From an uncultured Lachnospiraceae bacterium (GTDB taxonomy: Bacteria; Bacillota; Clostridia; Lachnospirales; Lachnospiraceae), in the NCBI GenBank assembly GCA_947382355.1, contig CANCYR010000005.1, positions 27,530 to 91,529 of the forward strand: DNA of 64,000 nucleotides, read 5' to 3'. Of the stretch, positions 34,791 to 42,884 are shown piece by piece (the stretch's first letter is position 1; every line of letters begins with the position of its first letter). The notes beneath the pieces were generated by a model. That model worked only from the letters and a program-made list of their open reading frames with translations. It was not told the DNA's origin and ran no database searches. Made by a program: the position numbers and the translations under genes.

Positions 34791-35585
34791 ATGAAAATTG
34801 GTTTTATAGGACTTGGGAATATGGCATCTGCCATAATTGGAGGAATGATTCAGAAGGAGCTTGTGAGGGCAGAGGATATTCTGGGCTCCGGCAGAAGGAA
34901 GGAAACGGTTGTAAAGGCTGTGGAGAAATGGGGAATTACCGGTATGGAGAGCAATGTGGAAACAGCTTCTGAAAGCGATATCCTTTTCCTTTCCGTAAAG
35001 CCCCAGATGTATGAAAAAGTCATTGCAGAAATAAAGGACAGCATAAAAAAAGATGCAGTTATCGTAAGCATTGCACCGGGAAAAACCATGGAATGGCTGG
35101 AAGGGCAGTTTGGTAAGGCAGTTAAGCTTGTAAGGTGTATGCCAAATACCCCTGCGCTGGTAGGCGAGGGCTGTACAGGGGTCTGCTTTCATGAATTATT
35201 GTCGGGAGAAGAAAAAAAGGAGATATTGACGCTGCTTGAAAGCTTTGGCAGAGCCATTGAAGTGGCAGAAGGGTTAATGGATGTGGTGGTAGGCGTCAGC
35301 GGCAGTTCCCCGGCGTATGTTTTTTTGTTTATTGAAGCTATGGCAGACGCCGCAGTAGCAGACGGAATGCCCAGAAAGCAGGCGTATGAATTTGCGGCAC
35401 AGGCAGTTTTGGGGAGTGCCAGGATGGTGCTGGAAACAGGAATGCATCCGGGAGAATTAAAAGATATGGTCTGCTCCCCCGGAGGAACCACCATTGAAGC
35501 TGTAAAGGTGCTGGAAGAAAAGGGATTGCGTTCAGCAGTTATGGAAGCGCAGTGCGCATGTGTGAATAAATCAAAAAATATGTAG
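34791..35585 (+). CDS. proC: Pyrroline-5-carboxylate reductase
   Basis: The 264-residue enzyme completes proline synthesis by reducing pyrroline-5-carboxylate with NAD(P)H. The dinucleotide motif is IGFIGLGNMASAIIGG. The family signature is GVSGSSPAYVFLFIEAMADAAVADGMPR, followed by VCSPGGTTIEAVKVLEEKGLRSAVMEA. The GGAGG site is about 8 bases upstream. Copy C of the hairpin repeat follows 31 bases after the stop and could serve as its 3' end. Confidence 0.95.
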   Translation: MKIGFIGLGNMASAIIGGMIQKELVRAEDILGSGRRKETVVKAVEKWGITGMESNVETASESDILFLSVKPQMYEKVIAEIKDSIKKDAVIVSIAPGKTMEWLEGQFGKAVKLVRCMPNTPALVGEGCTGVCFHELLSGEEKKEILTLLESFGRAIEVAEGLMDVVVGVSGSSPAYVFLFIEAMADAAVADGMPRKQAYEFAAQAVLGSARMVLETGMHPGELKDMVCSPGGTTIEAVKVLEEKGLRSAVMEAQCACVNKSKNM

Positions 35586-35615
35586 CACTGCTGTGCGCTG
35601 TGCCCTTTTTGTACA

Positions 35616-35827
35616 GTTCAGCCCCCAGCTTTCCCGTACCGGAATCAGAACCGGCTGCAGGCAGAAAATGATTTCTAAAGGAGCCCTTATAAAAACGCCA
35701 GTGCTTAGCGAGGTATTTTCGAGCTTAGCACTGCTGCGTTTTTATCAGAGCGGGAGCGTGGCGACGTAGAAACATTTTCTGCCTGCAGCCGGTTCTGATT
35801 CCGGTACGGGAAAGCTGGGGGCTGAAC
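35616..35827. repeat. Long hairpin repeat, type 1, copy C (inverted)
   Basis: Two 55-base arms (35616-35670 and 35773-35827) are perfect reverse complements. The 102-base core between them is that of copies A and B but in reverse orientation. The outer end GTTCAGCC...CAGCTT and the inner GCAGAA-ATG are shared with copy A. The middle of the arm differs from A but matches the half copy at 635-714. It lies in the 400-base gap before the SleB gene. Confidence 0.95.
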
Positions 35828-35862
35828 GGTTACTCCCTCTTAAGAAAAAATTAAGAAGATAT

Positions 35863-35891
35863 TTGACAAAAATAAATATTTCTGATATGAT
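35863..35891 (+). promoter_or_regulatory. Promoter of the SleB-type gene
   Basis: TTGACA (35863-35868) and TATGAT (35886-35891) have a 17-base spacer. The bases TGA just before the -10 form an extended -10 element. It begins 36 bases after hairpin repeat copy C. Confidence 0.75.
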
Positions 35892-35985
35892 AACCTTCAA
35901 GCCGGATATTTAATAATTTTGTAATATTTGAAACAAAATTGAAACAGGATGTAACAGAGTCTAAATAAACCGGATGGAGGATATT

Positions 35986-37155
35986 ATGAGAACACAAAAA
36001 ACTATATCTGGAAGGATCATGGCATGTATGTTAGTCTGCTTCCTACTGATAAGTCAGGACAGCATAATGGTCCTTGCAGAAGAAAATGAACATTTAGATA
36101 CTTTGACAGCAGGTGTTGCCTCTTACATGGAGGGCGACGAAGAAAATGAGCTTTCAGCTTCTGGAGAAGAGCCGGAGGAAGAACAGATTCAGCAAACAGA
36201 AGAGATGAATCAGACAGATGAAGAAGCAGAAGAAGAGGTTTCTTTTGTAGCCGGAGAAGCGGAAGCCCGGATGGAAGCAGAAGAAGAGGAAGCAGAACAG
36301 GTGGATTTGGATACGCTGGTTATGGCAAATGTATCTGACTCTGTGAATGTAAGAGAAGAGGCAGATGAAGAATCAGCAGTAGCAGGTAAGCTTTTTAAAA
36401 ACTGCGGCGGTATTATTTTAGAGCAAAACGGAGATTGGACCAAAATTCAGAGCGGCAACCTGACAGGCTGGGCTAAGAATGAATATTTGCTCTTTGGAGA
36501 AGAGGCCGCGGCGCTGAGAGAAGAAGCCGGAACCTTAAAGGCCACCATTACCACGGATGCTCTCAGAGTGAGAAAAGAGGCATCTGAAGAAGCCGGAGTT
36601 TATGGTCTTGTAAAAAACGGAGAGACACTGGTTGCAGTGGAGCAGTCAGATGACTGGGTAGCTGTTCAGTATGACGAAGATACAGTGGGATATGTTTCAG
36701 CAGAATTTGCCACGCTGGCATTTACGGTAGAGACAGGAAAGACCACAAAAGAAATTGAGGATGAAGAAAGAGCCAAGGAATTGAAAAAACTCTCCAAGAA
36801 TCAGGGAGCGGTTCCTACAAGCGTATCAGATGTAACATTGCTTGCGGCATTAATCCAGTGTGAAGCCGGTTCCCAGCCCTATGAAGGACAGCTGGCAGTA
36901 GGAGCAGTAGTAATGAACCGTGTAAGAAGCGGCGGCTATCCGGGCAGCATTATCGGAGTCATTACCGCACCGGGTCAGTTCCCGCCTGCCACTAACGGCA
37001 AGGTCGCTGCAATTGCGGCAAGAGGTCCTAAGGCTTCCTGCATGCAGGCCGCACAGGCAGCAGTGGATGGAGCCACCAACGTTGGCGGAGCTACCCACTT
37101 TAACCGAGTAGGCGCCCACCCGGGCATAGTGATTGGTTCACATGTATTCTGGTAG
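35986..37155 (+). CDS. SH3-domain cell-wall hydrolase, SleB/CwlJ type
   Basis: The 389-residue product starts with a signal peptide (about residues 1-30). A very acidic, Glu-rich linker runs to about residue 108. Two SH3b domains follow (SVNVREEADEESAVAGKL... and LRVRKEASEEAGVYGLV...), then a C-terminal Hydrolase_2 domain (LAALIQCEAGSQPYEGQLAVGAVVMNRVRSGGYP, THFNRVGAHPGIVIGSHVFW). The catalytic Glu is in IQCEAGS. It probably acts on peptidoglycan; a spore cortex role is possible but not shown. ATG at 35986 is chosen because GGAGG (35976-35980) sits 5 bases before it. Confidence 0.87.
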   Translation: MRTQKTISGRIMACMLVCFLLISQDSIMVLAEENEHLDTLTAGVASYMEGDEENELSASGEEPEEEQIQQTEEMNQTDEEAEEEVSFVAGEAEARMEAEEEEAEQVDLDTLVMANVSDSVNVREEADEESAVAGKLFKNCGGIILEQNGDWTKIQSGNLTGWAKNEYLLFGEEAAALREEAGTLKATITTDALRVRKEASEEAGVYGLVKNGETLVAVEQSDDWVAVQYDEDTVGYVSAEFATLAFTVETGKTTKEIEDEERAKELKKLSKNQGAVPTSVSDVTLLAALIQCEAGSQPYEGQLAVGAVVMNRVRSGGYPGSIIGVITAPGQFPPATNGKVAAIAARGPKASCMQAAQAAVDGATNVGGATHFNRVGAHPGIVIGSHVFW

Positions 37156-37180
37156 AACTTGATAAAAAGTTGAAAATGAT

Positions 37181-37228
37181 GGAAGGCTTCGGCTGGTGAA
37201 GGATATTCACCGGGGAGGCCTTTCTTTT
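37181..37228 (+). terminator. Terminator after the SleB-type gene
   Basis: GGAAGGC pairs with GGCCTTTC, with an inner GGTGAA/TTCACC stem, followed by a T run. Confidence 0.75.
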
Positions 37229-37292
37229 TGGGTTTTAGGAGACGGGATGTTTACAGGAGGTGTATAAGGTAAAGGTGATTGGTTGGGGGGAC

Positions 37293-37440
37293 GCAGGAGC
37301 AGGCAGCTTATAGAAAAGTCTTATGGGCACGCTCTCGCTCTATGAAAACGCAGCGGTACTAACACACCAAAGAACGGTGTGTAAGGACCGGCGCTTTCAT
37401 CAAGGCCCAAAAGACTTTTCTATAAGCTGCCTGCTCCTGC
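37293..37440. repeat. Long hairpin repeat, type 1, copy D (short)
   Basis: Arms of 36 bases (37293-37328 and 37405-37440) pair with one mismatch. The 76-base core is shorter than in A-C but keeps CACGCTCTCGCTCT and AAACGCAGC. Inner stems are ATGAAA/TTTCAT, CGGT/ACCG and ACACACC/GGTGTGT. The last replaces the loop of the other copies. Compared with copies A-C, paired bases have changed together. Confidence 0.9.
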
Positions 37441-37589
37441 TGTGCATCGAAAGGCCCGGGTTTAGGTTTGGGATTTTGTAAGGTGCTTGAGGCATTTGTA
37501 AGATATTTTTTGGTATTATTGCATTGTCATATTATCTAACACTTTTAAAGAATAAATAAAGCCCTAACTTGTAATATGCTTTTCTAAAA

Positions 37590-37695
37590 ACTCATAAAAA
37601 ATAAACCACATAATAAATAAACCACATAATAAATAAACCACATAATAAATAAAATACATAATAAATAAAATACATAAACAAGTAAAATTTATAAA
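37590..37695. repeat. Tandem repeat of a 16-base AT-rich unit
   Basis: Units of the type AAATAAACCACATAAT are repeated about five to six times. The last units have changed to AAATAAAATACATAA and AAGTAAAATTTATAAAC. There is no spacer sequence between units, so this is a minisatellite and not a CRISPR array. It lies between two long hairpin repeats. Confidence 0.85.
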
Positions 37696-37725
37696 CAATT
37701 CACAGCCACGGCATGCCAAGAAACA

Positions 37726-37952
37726 GCGAAAGAGGGAGATGGGTGGGTGGACGGCATTGTTTTTGAGGGCACTTTTACTTAACAGCCTGTCCACTACCCA
37801 GGGTAAAATTGCCACGGATGGCAATTTTAGTCCTATTGCGCCACGGACGGCGCTATAGGACGACCCGTTCGCTGCCAACACCTTATTTCAGGCTGTTTAG
37901 TAAAAGCGCCCTCAAAAACACAGCCGTCCACCCACCCATCTCCCTCTTTCGC
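37726..37952. repeat. Long hairpin repeat, type 2, copy E, with twin inner hairpins
   Basis: Arms of 64 bases (37726-37789 and 37889-37952) are complementary with four mismatches. The 99-base centre holds two further hairpins: AAAATTGCC/GGCAATTTT (37805-37828) and TCCTAT-GCGCC/GGCGC-ATAGGA (37831-37860). Their loop regions are nearly the same (GCCACGGATGGC and GCCACGGACGGC). The centre is unrelated to the type 1 core. Confidence 0.9.
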
Positions 37953-38034
37953 GTCCCCCCCTTACCACCCCACCCCCTCTCCGCAAAAACGTCTCCACAA
38001 AAACAAAAACAAAAAAATCCCCCCAAAAATTTCC

Positions 38035-38063
38035 TTGAATTATAAAAAAATATATAGTATGAT
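38035..38063 (+). promoter_or_regulatory. Putative promoter of the nfeD gene
   Basis: TTGAAT (38035-38040) and TATGAT (38058-38063) are 17 bases apart, about 30 bases before the ATG at 38095. Confidence 0.55.
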
Positions 38064-38094
38064 AAGAAATAACAAAAGAAAAGGGGAGAAGCAT

Positions 38095-38565
38095 ATGATG
38101 ATTTTATCAAATGCAGCATCTATGGGACAGCCGGTACTTATATGGCTTGTACTGCTTGTCGTCTTCATTATAGTGGAGCTGGCAACCTTAGGGCTGGCCA
38201 CTATCTGGTTTGCAGGCGGCGCGCTGATTGCGGCTTTGGCAGCCATGCTGGGAGCGCCGGTATTTGTACAGATTGTATTGTTTGTTCTTGTGTCAGGCAT
38301 ATTGCTGGTTTTTACAAGACCGATAGCGGTCAAGTATTTTAATAAAGACAGAATAAAGACAAATGCGGAAAGTCTTGTAGGAATGCAGGCAATTGTTATC
38401 AGTGAAATTGATAATCTGCAGGGAGCCGGAAGGGTAACGGTCAATGGCGTGGAATGGATGGGAAGAAACGCAGACAAGTCAAAGACAATACCGGTTGGCA
38501 CAGTAGTTATTATCAGGGCAATTGATGGCGCAAAGTTAATTGTAGAAGAAAGAAAAGAGGATTAA
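38095..38565 (+). CDS. NfeD-like membrane protein
   Basis: The 156-residue protein has two to three N-terminal membrane helices (WLVLLVVFIIVELATLGLATIWFAGGALIAALAAMLG; FVQIVLFVLVSGILLVFTRPI). A C-terminal OB-fold follows (LVGMQAIVISEIDNLQGAGRVTVNGVEWMGR...VGTVVIIRAIDGAKLIVE). Short NfeD proteins work with Band 7 (SPFH) proteins in membrane microdomains, and such a gene follows 4 bases later. The start is ATG at 38095 with AAGGGGAG before it; ATG at 38098 is also possible. Confidence 0.88.
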   Translation: MMILSNAASMGQPVLIWLVLLVVFIIVELATLGLATIWFAGGALIAALAAMLGAPVFVQIVLFVLVSGILLVFTRPIAVKYFNKDRIKTNAESLVGMQAIVISEIDNLQGAGRVTVNGVEWMGRNADKSKTIPVGTVVIIRAIDGAKLIVEERKED

Positions 38566-38569
38566 GAAA

Positions 38570-39496
38570 ATGGGATCAGTATTAGCAGCGAGTATATTAT
38601 TGATTATTATTATCTGTATTGTAGTTTCCTGTATTAAAATCGTGCCTCAGGCACATGCCTATGTGGTAGAGCGTCTGGGAGCTTATCAGGGAACATGGTC
38701 AGTAGGCATTCATTTTAAAATACCTTTTATCGACAGCGTGGCGAAAAAGGTCGTATTGAAAGAACAGGTAGTGGATTTCGCACCGCAGCCGGTTATTACA
38801 AAGGATAACGTAACCATGAGAATCGATACGGTAGTGTTCTACCAGATTACAGACCCCAAGCTGTATGCTTACGGTGTGGAAAATCCGATTATGGCAATTG
38901 AAAACCTGACGGCAACCACCCTGCGTAATATTATCGGTGAAATCGAACTGGACCAGACCCTTACATCCAGAGAGATGATTAACTCCAAGATGAGCAGCAC
39001 ACTGGATATTGCCACCGACCCATGGGGCATTAAGGTAAACCGTGTAGAGTTAAAGAATATCATTCCTCCGGCAGCTATTCAGGATGCCATGGAAAAGCAG
39101 ATGAAGGCAGAGCGTGAACGCCGTGAAGCTATTTTAAGAGCAGAAGGTGAAAAGAAATCCACCATCCTTGTAGCAGAAGGTAATAAAGAATCTGCAATTT
39201 TGGAAGCGGAAGCAGAAAAGCAGTCCGCAATCCTTCGTGCAGAAGCCCAAAAGGAAAAGATGATTCGTGAAGCAGAAGGTCAGGCAGAAGCAATCCTGAA
39301 GGTACAGCAGGCAAGTGCAGACGGTATCCGTATGCTGAAGGAAGCAGGAGCGGATGAAGCAGTGCTTCACTTAAAGAGTCTGGAATCCTTTGAAAAAGCA
39401 GCAAACGGAAATGCAACAAAGATTATTATTCCTTCCGAGATTCAGTCTCTTGCAGGACTTGCAACCAGCATAAAAGAAGTAATGGCACAAAAATAA
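38570..39496 (+). CDS. SPFH/Band 7 (stomatin-like) membrane protein
   Basis: The 308-residue product has an N-terminal membrane helix, then a Band 7 domain (VPQAHAYVVERLGAYQGTWSVGIHFKIPFID...RIDTVVFYQITDPKLYAYGVENPIMAIENLTATTLRNIIGEIELDQTLTSRE). A long Ala/Glu-rich coiled coil runs from about residue 175 to 250 (QMKAERERREAILRAEGEKK onward). Members form large ring assemblies in the membrane and often team with NfeD proteins. It lies 4 bases after nfeD, so they form an operon. A terminator follows. Confidence 0.93.
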   Translation: MGSVLAASILLIIIICIVVSCIKIVPQAHAYVVERLGAYQGTWSVGIHFKIPFIDSVAKKVVLKEQVVDFAPQPVITKDNVTMRIDTVVFYQITDPKLYAYGVENPIMAIENLTATTLRNIIGEIELDQTLTSREMINSKMSSTLDIATDPWGIKVNRVELKNIIPPAAIQDAMEKQMKAERERREAILRAEGEKKSTILVAEGNKESAILEAEAEKQSAILRAEAQKEKMIREAEGQAEAILKVQQASADGIRMLKEAGADEAVLHLKSLESFEKAANGNATKIIIPSEIQSLAGLATSIKEVMAQK

Positions 39497-39507
39497 TAAG
39501 AGAAACA

Positions 39508-39540
39508 GGGCGATTCCTTCTTAGGGAGCGCCCTTTATTT
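39508..39540 (+). terminator. Terminator after the Band 7 gene
   Basis: AGGGCG pairs with CGCCCT around a loop of about 15 bases, followed by TTATTTTT. Confidence 0.75.
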
Positions 39541-39589
39541 TTGCAATTGCCTGAATAAATATAGAAAAACAGAGGAGATGTGAGAAGAT

Positions 39590-40588
39590 ATGGCAGAAAT
39601 CAATTTAAAAGGACGGCATTTTTTAAAGCTTTTGGATTTTACTCCGGAGGAAATATTATATTTGCTGGATTTGGCAGCAGATTTTAAGGCAAAAAAGAAA
39701 CAGGGCATTCCGGTAGATACGCTGAAGGGAAAGAATGTTGCCCTGATTTTTGAAAAGACCAGTACAAGAACCCGCTGCTCTTTTGAAGTGGCTGCCCATG
39801 ACCTGGGAATGGGAACCACTTATTTGGATCCAAGCGGTTCACAGATAGGCAAAAAGGAAAGCATTGAAGATACAGCAAGGGTTCTTGGCAGAATGTATGA
39901 GGGCATTGAATATCGGGGCTTTGAGCAGGAAATCGTGGAGGAGCTTGCAAAAAATGCGGGAGTTCCCGTATGGAACGGGCTTACCAATGAGTTTCATCCT
40001 ACCCAGATGCTGGCGGACATGCTCACTATCAGGGAACATCTTGGAAAATTAAAGGGAATTACTCTGGCTTATATGGGGGATGCCAGATATAATATGGGAA
40101 ATTCCTATATGGTTGTCTGTGCAAAGCTGGGCATGAATTTTGTTGCCTGTGCGCCAAAGGCATATTTTCCAGGTCAGGAGCTGGTGGAGCAATGTGAGGC
40201 AATTGCAAAGGAAACAGGCGCAACCATTACTTTAACGGAAGATGCCATGGCAGGAACGAAGGATGCGGATGTAATCTGTACGGATGTGTGGGTATCCATG
40301 GGAGAACCGGATGAGGTATGGGAAAGCCGTATCAAAGAATTAAAGCCTTATCAGGTGAATCGGAAGATTATGGAAAATGCAAAGGATGGCGCTATTTTCA
40401 TGCACTGTCTCCCGGCATTCCATGATTTAAATACAAAAATCGGCAAAGAAATGGGAGAAAAATTCGGCATTACGGAAATGGAAGTGACTGATGAGGTATT
40501 TGAATCCGCCCAGTCCGTAGTATTTGACGAGGCCGAAAACAGAATGCACACTATTAAAGCCGTTATGGCGGCAACTCTAGGCGCATAG
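39590..40588 (+). CDS. argF: Ornithine carbamoyltransferase
   Basis: The 332-residue enzyme makes citrulline from ornithine and carbamoyl phosphate. The carbamoyl phosphate site is STRTRCSFE; the others are [19 protein letters not shown], and MHCLPAFHD with the conserved Cys. Sequence cannot separate an anabolic ArgF from a catabolic ArcB role. There is no arcA or arcC next to it, and no other arg gene. birA follows 15 bases later, which may be one transcript. Confidence 0.94.
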   Translation: MAEINLKGRHFLKLLDFTPEEILYLLDLAADFKAKKKQGIPVDTLKGKNVALIFEKTSTRTRCSFEVAAHDLGMGTTYLDPSGSQIGKKESIEDTARVLGRMYEGIEYRGFEQEIVEELAKNAGVPVWNGLTNEFHPTQMLADMLTIREHLGKLKGITLAYMGDARYNMGNSYMVVCAKLGMNFVACAPKAYFPGQELVEQCEAIAKETGATITLTEDAMAGTKDADVICTDVWVSMGEPDEVWESRIKELKPYQVNRKIMENAKDGAIFMHCLPAFHDLNTKIGKEMGEKFGITEMEVTDEVFESAQSVVFDEAENRMHTIKAVMAATLGA

Positions 40589-40603
40589 AAAAGGAATCGG
40601 AAT

Positions 40604-41584
40604 ATGAAAACAGAAATATTGAGCCTTTTAAGGGAACGGGAAAATTACGTGTCCGGACAGGAGCTGTGCAATCATTTTGGAGTATCAAGGACTGCCGTCT
40701 GGAAGGTGATGAACCAGTTAAAGGAGGAAGGCTATGAAATAGAGGCGGTAAAAAACAAGGGGTATAAGCTTCTGAACCAGCCGGATATTTTGTCAGCCAG
40801 TGAAATTGCAGGCAGACTCCATACAAAATGGGCGGGCAGGCAGCTTTACTGTCTGGAAGAAACAGGCTCTACCAATACAGACGCGAAACGACTGCTTGAA
40901 GAGGGAAAACCTCATGGTACTTTAGTAGTTGCAGATAAGCAAAACAGCGGAAAAGGAAGAAGAGGACGTTCCTGGAGCTCGCCAAAGGGAAACTCCATCT
41001 ATATGTCCATAGGCTTAAAGCCATCTTTTCATCCGGACAAGGCATCCATGGTGACTCTGGTCATGGCGCTGGCTGTGGCGGAAGGAATCAGGAAGACTAC
41101 AGGACTTGAGGCTTTTATTAAATGGCCCAATGATGTTGTGGTAAATAAAAAAAAGGTCTGCGGTATTTTGACGGAAATGAATGCGGAAATGGATTATATT
41201 CATTCCGTAGTAATCGGTACGGGAATCAATGTGAATGAAACGGAATTTCCGGAAGAAATTAAAGAAACCGCCACGTCTCTTTTTTTAGAAAAGGGAGAAA
41301 AGCTTACAAGAGCACAGCTGACCGCTGCTGTCATGGAATGCTTTGAACGGGATTACGAAATATTTCTGGCGCAGGAGGACTTAAGAGGACTTTTGGAAGA
41401 GTATAACGGGCTTTTAATCAACAGGGATAAAAAAGTAAAGGTGCTGGACCCCAAAGGAGAATGGGAAGGCTGCGCAAAGGGAATCAATGAAAAGGGCGAG
41501 CTTTTAGTGGAAGATGAAAAAGGAAAGCTTGTAAAAGTATATGCCGGGGAAGTTTCCGTCAGGGGGCTTTATGGCTATGTATAA
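40604..41584 (+). CDS. birA: Biotin-protein ligase and biotin repressor BirA
   Basis: The 326-residue product has an N-terminal winged-helix domain (residues 1-60: LCNHFGVSRTAVWKVMNQLKEEGYEI). The ligase domain follows with GKGRRGRSWSSPKGNSIYMSIGLKP and FIKWPNDVVVNKKKVCGILTEM, and the C-terminal SH3-like part is present. It attaches biotin to acetyl-CoA carboxylase or similar carboxylases and may repress biotin genes. Its target operators are not in the window. It lies 10 bases before the DUF6145 gene, and coaX is close downstream. Confidence 0.95.
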   Translation: MKTEILSLLRERENYVSGQELCNHFGVSRTAVWKVMNQLKEEGYEIEAVKNKGYKLLNQPDILSASEIAGRLHTKWAGRQLYCLEETGSTNTDAKRLLEEGKPHGTLVVADKQNSGKGRRGRSWSSPKGNSIYMSIGLKPSFHPDKASMVTLVMALAVAEGIRKTTGLEAFIKWPNDVVVNKKKVCGILTEMNAEMDYIHSVVIGTGINVNETEFPEEIKETATSLFLEKGEKLTRAQLTAAVMECFERDYEIFLAQEDLRGLLEEYNGLLINRDKKVKVLDPKGEWEGCAKGINEKGELLVEDEKGKLVKVYAGEVSVRGLYGYV

Positions 41585-41594
41585 GGAGTAAAAC

Positions 41595-41960
41595 GTGGAA
41601 GAAAACAGAGTGGTGCTCTGCGGAGCCAATGCTTACGAAAAGAAATATTATTTTAATGAGAGCTTTAAAGGCCTGCCGGAATCCATAAAGGAGGAGCTGC
41701 ATATTATAGCAGTCTTATTTACGGAGGAGGTAGGCGGCGTCTTTACCATTGTTTTTGAAGAGGATGGAAGTATTTCCTTAGAGACGGATGCGGCGGAAGA
41801 GGATATCTTGTATGATGAAATCAGCAGCGGGCTTCTGATTGGAGAAATCAAACGAAAAAGACAGGAATTGTTTGAATCATTGAGCTTATACTATAAAGTG
41901 TTTATTTTGAAGGAGAATGTGGGAAGCCTGCTGGATGAAGAAGAAGCTTCGGAGAATTAG
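41595..41960 (+). CDS. DUF6145-like protein of unknown function
   Basis: This 121-residue acidic protein starts with GTG at 41595 behind AAGGAG. It contains VLCGANAYEKKYYFNESFKGLPESIKEELHII, a pattern I associate with uncharacterised Lachnospiraceae proteins (DUF6145, from memory). No membrane segment or enzyme motif is visible. It lies between birA and coaX and is probably part of their operon. Confidence 0.75.
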   Translation: MEENRVVLCGANAYEKKYYFNESFKGLPESIKEELHIIAVLFTEEVGGVFTIVFEEDGSISLETDAAEEDILYDEISSGLLIGEIKRKRQELFESLSLYYKVFILKENVGSLLDEEEASEN

Positions 41961-42012
41961 TGTACTGTATCATTGACGTCCGGACAAGGTAAAGAACATG
42001 GGAGGGAAAAAC

Positions 42013-42789
42013 ATGATTTTAGTTATTGATGTAGGAAATACCAATATTACATGCGGAGCATATGAGGGAGAAAAACTGATTACCACCTTTCGGATTACTA
42101 CCAAAATTCCCAGAACATCCGATGAATACGGGATGCTGCTTACAGATTTACTGAAAATGAACGGGGTTGAAAAAAAACAGGTGGAAGGAACCATTATTGC
42201 CAGCGTGGTGCCAAATGTGATGCATGCACTGGTAGGTTCATGTGTCCGTTATCTCGGCAGCAATCCCATTGTAGTGGGACCGGGAACGAAAACAGGCATT
42301 AAGGTTACCACTGATAATCCAAGGGAAATCGGAGCGGACCGGATAGTGGATGTGGTAGCCGCTTATGTGAAATACGGCGGTCCCGCCCTTGTGATGGATT
42401 TCGGCACTGCCACCACTTATGATCTGGTTACAGAGGACGGCTGCTTTGGCGTGGGAATTACCGCTCCCGGCATTGGCATTTCTGCAAGGGCTCTTTGGGA
42501 GGACACTGCAAAGCTTCCCAGAATCGAAATCCGCAAGCCTTCCAGTATTCTTGCAAAGGAAACGGTTACAAGTATGCAGGCAGGACTGGTGTATGGACAG
42601 ATTGGCCAGACAGAATACATTGTAAATCAGGTAAAGAAGGAAAGCGGTCTTAGTGACTTGAAGGTGATTGCTACCGGAGGCCTTGGCAGGATTATTGCAG
42701 ATGAAACAGATGTGATTGACGTTTATGATAATACCCTTACTTTGGACGGACTTCGGATTATATATGAAAAGAATGCGGGAAAGCAGTAA
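42013..42789 (+). CDS. coaX: Type III pantothenate kinase
   Basis: The 258-residue enzyme phosphorylates pantothenate, the first step to coenzyme A. Its ASKHA-fold motifs are [12 protein letters not shown] (phosphate loop), [17 protein letters not shown] (pantothenate site) and [11 protein letters not shown]. Type III kinases are not fed back by CoA. The start is ATG at 42013, with GGGAGGG 5-7 bases upstream; the ATG at 41998 would contain this site. Pairing with birA is common in Firmicutes. Confidence 0.95.
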   Translation: MILVIDVGNTNITCGAYEGEKLITTFRITTKIPRTSDEYGMLLTDLLKMNGVEKKQVEGTIIASVVPNVMHALVGSCVRYLGSNPIVVGPGTKTGIKVTTDNPREIGADRIVDVVAAYVKYGGPALVMDFGTATTYDLVTEDGCFGVGITAPGIGISARALWEDTAKLPRIEIRKPSSILAKETVTSMQAGLVYGQIGQTEYIVNQVKKESGLSDLKVIATGGLGRIIADETDVIDVYDNTLTLDGLRIIYEKNAGKQ

Positions 42790-42884
42790 TAGCGGGATAA
42801 AGACCTGCTACAGGCAGGAACAAGCATCATAAAAAAGAAATCACAGGTAAACAGCGTGAAATCAGATAAGACTATGGAGAATAT

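Larger units (their letters stand above)
37156..38094. other. 939-base repeat-rich gap
   Basis: The gap holds the SleB terminator, repeat copy D, the 16-base tandem repeat, repeat copy E, a C-rich plus-strand tract (37950-38025) and the nfeD promoter. No gene is supported. The open frames here read through hairpin arms or the tandem repeat. Confidence 0.8.

Noticed and set aside
37598..37695. Short regular repeats that could be a CRISPR array
   Set aside because: The 16-base units run head to tail without unique spacers, and no cas genes are near. This is a tandem repeat.
37564..37881. Minus-strand frame of 105 codons
   Set aside because: It reads through the 16-base tandem repeat and a hairpin arm, giving a low-complexity peptide.
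3121..37952. Long inverted repeats as insertion sequences
   Set aside because: No copy contains a transposase frame, and no target-site duplications are obvious at the borders. They are recorded as hairpin repeats.
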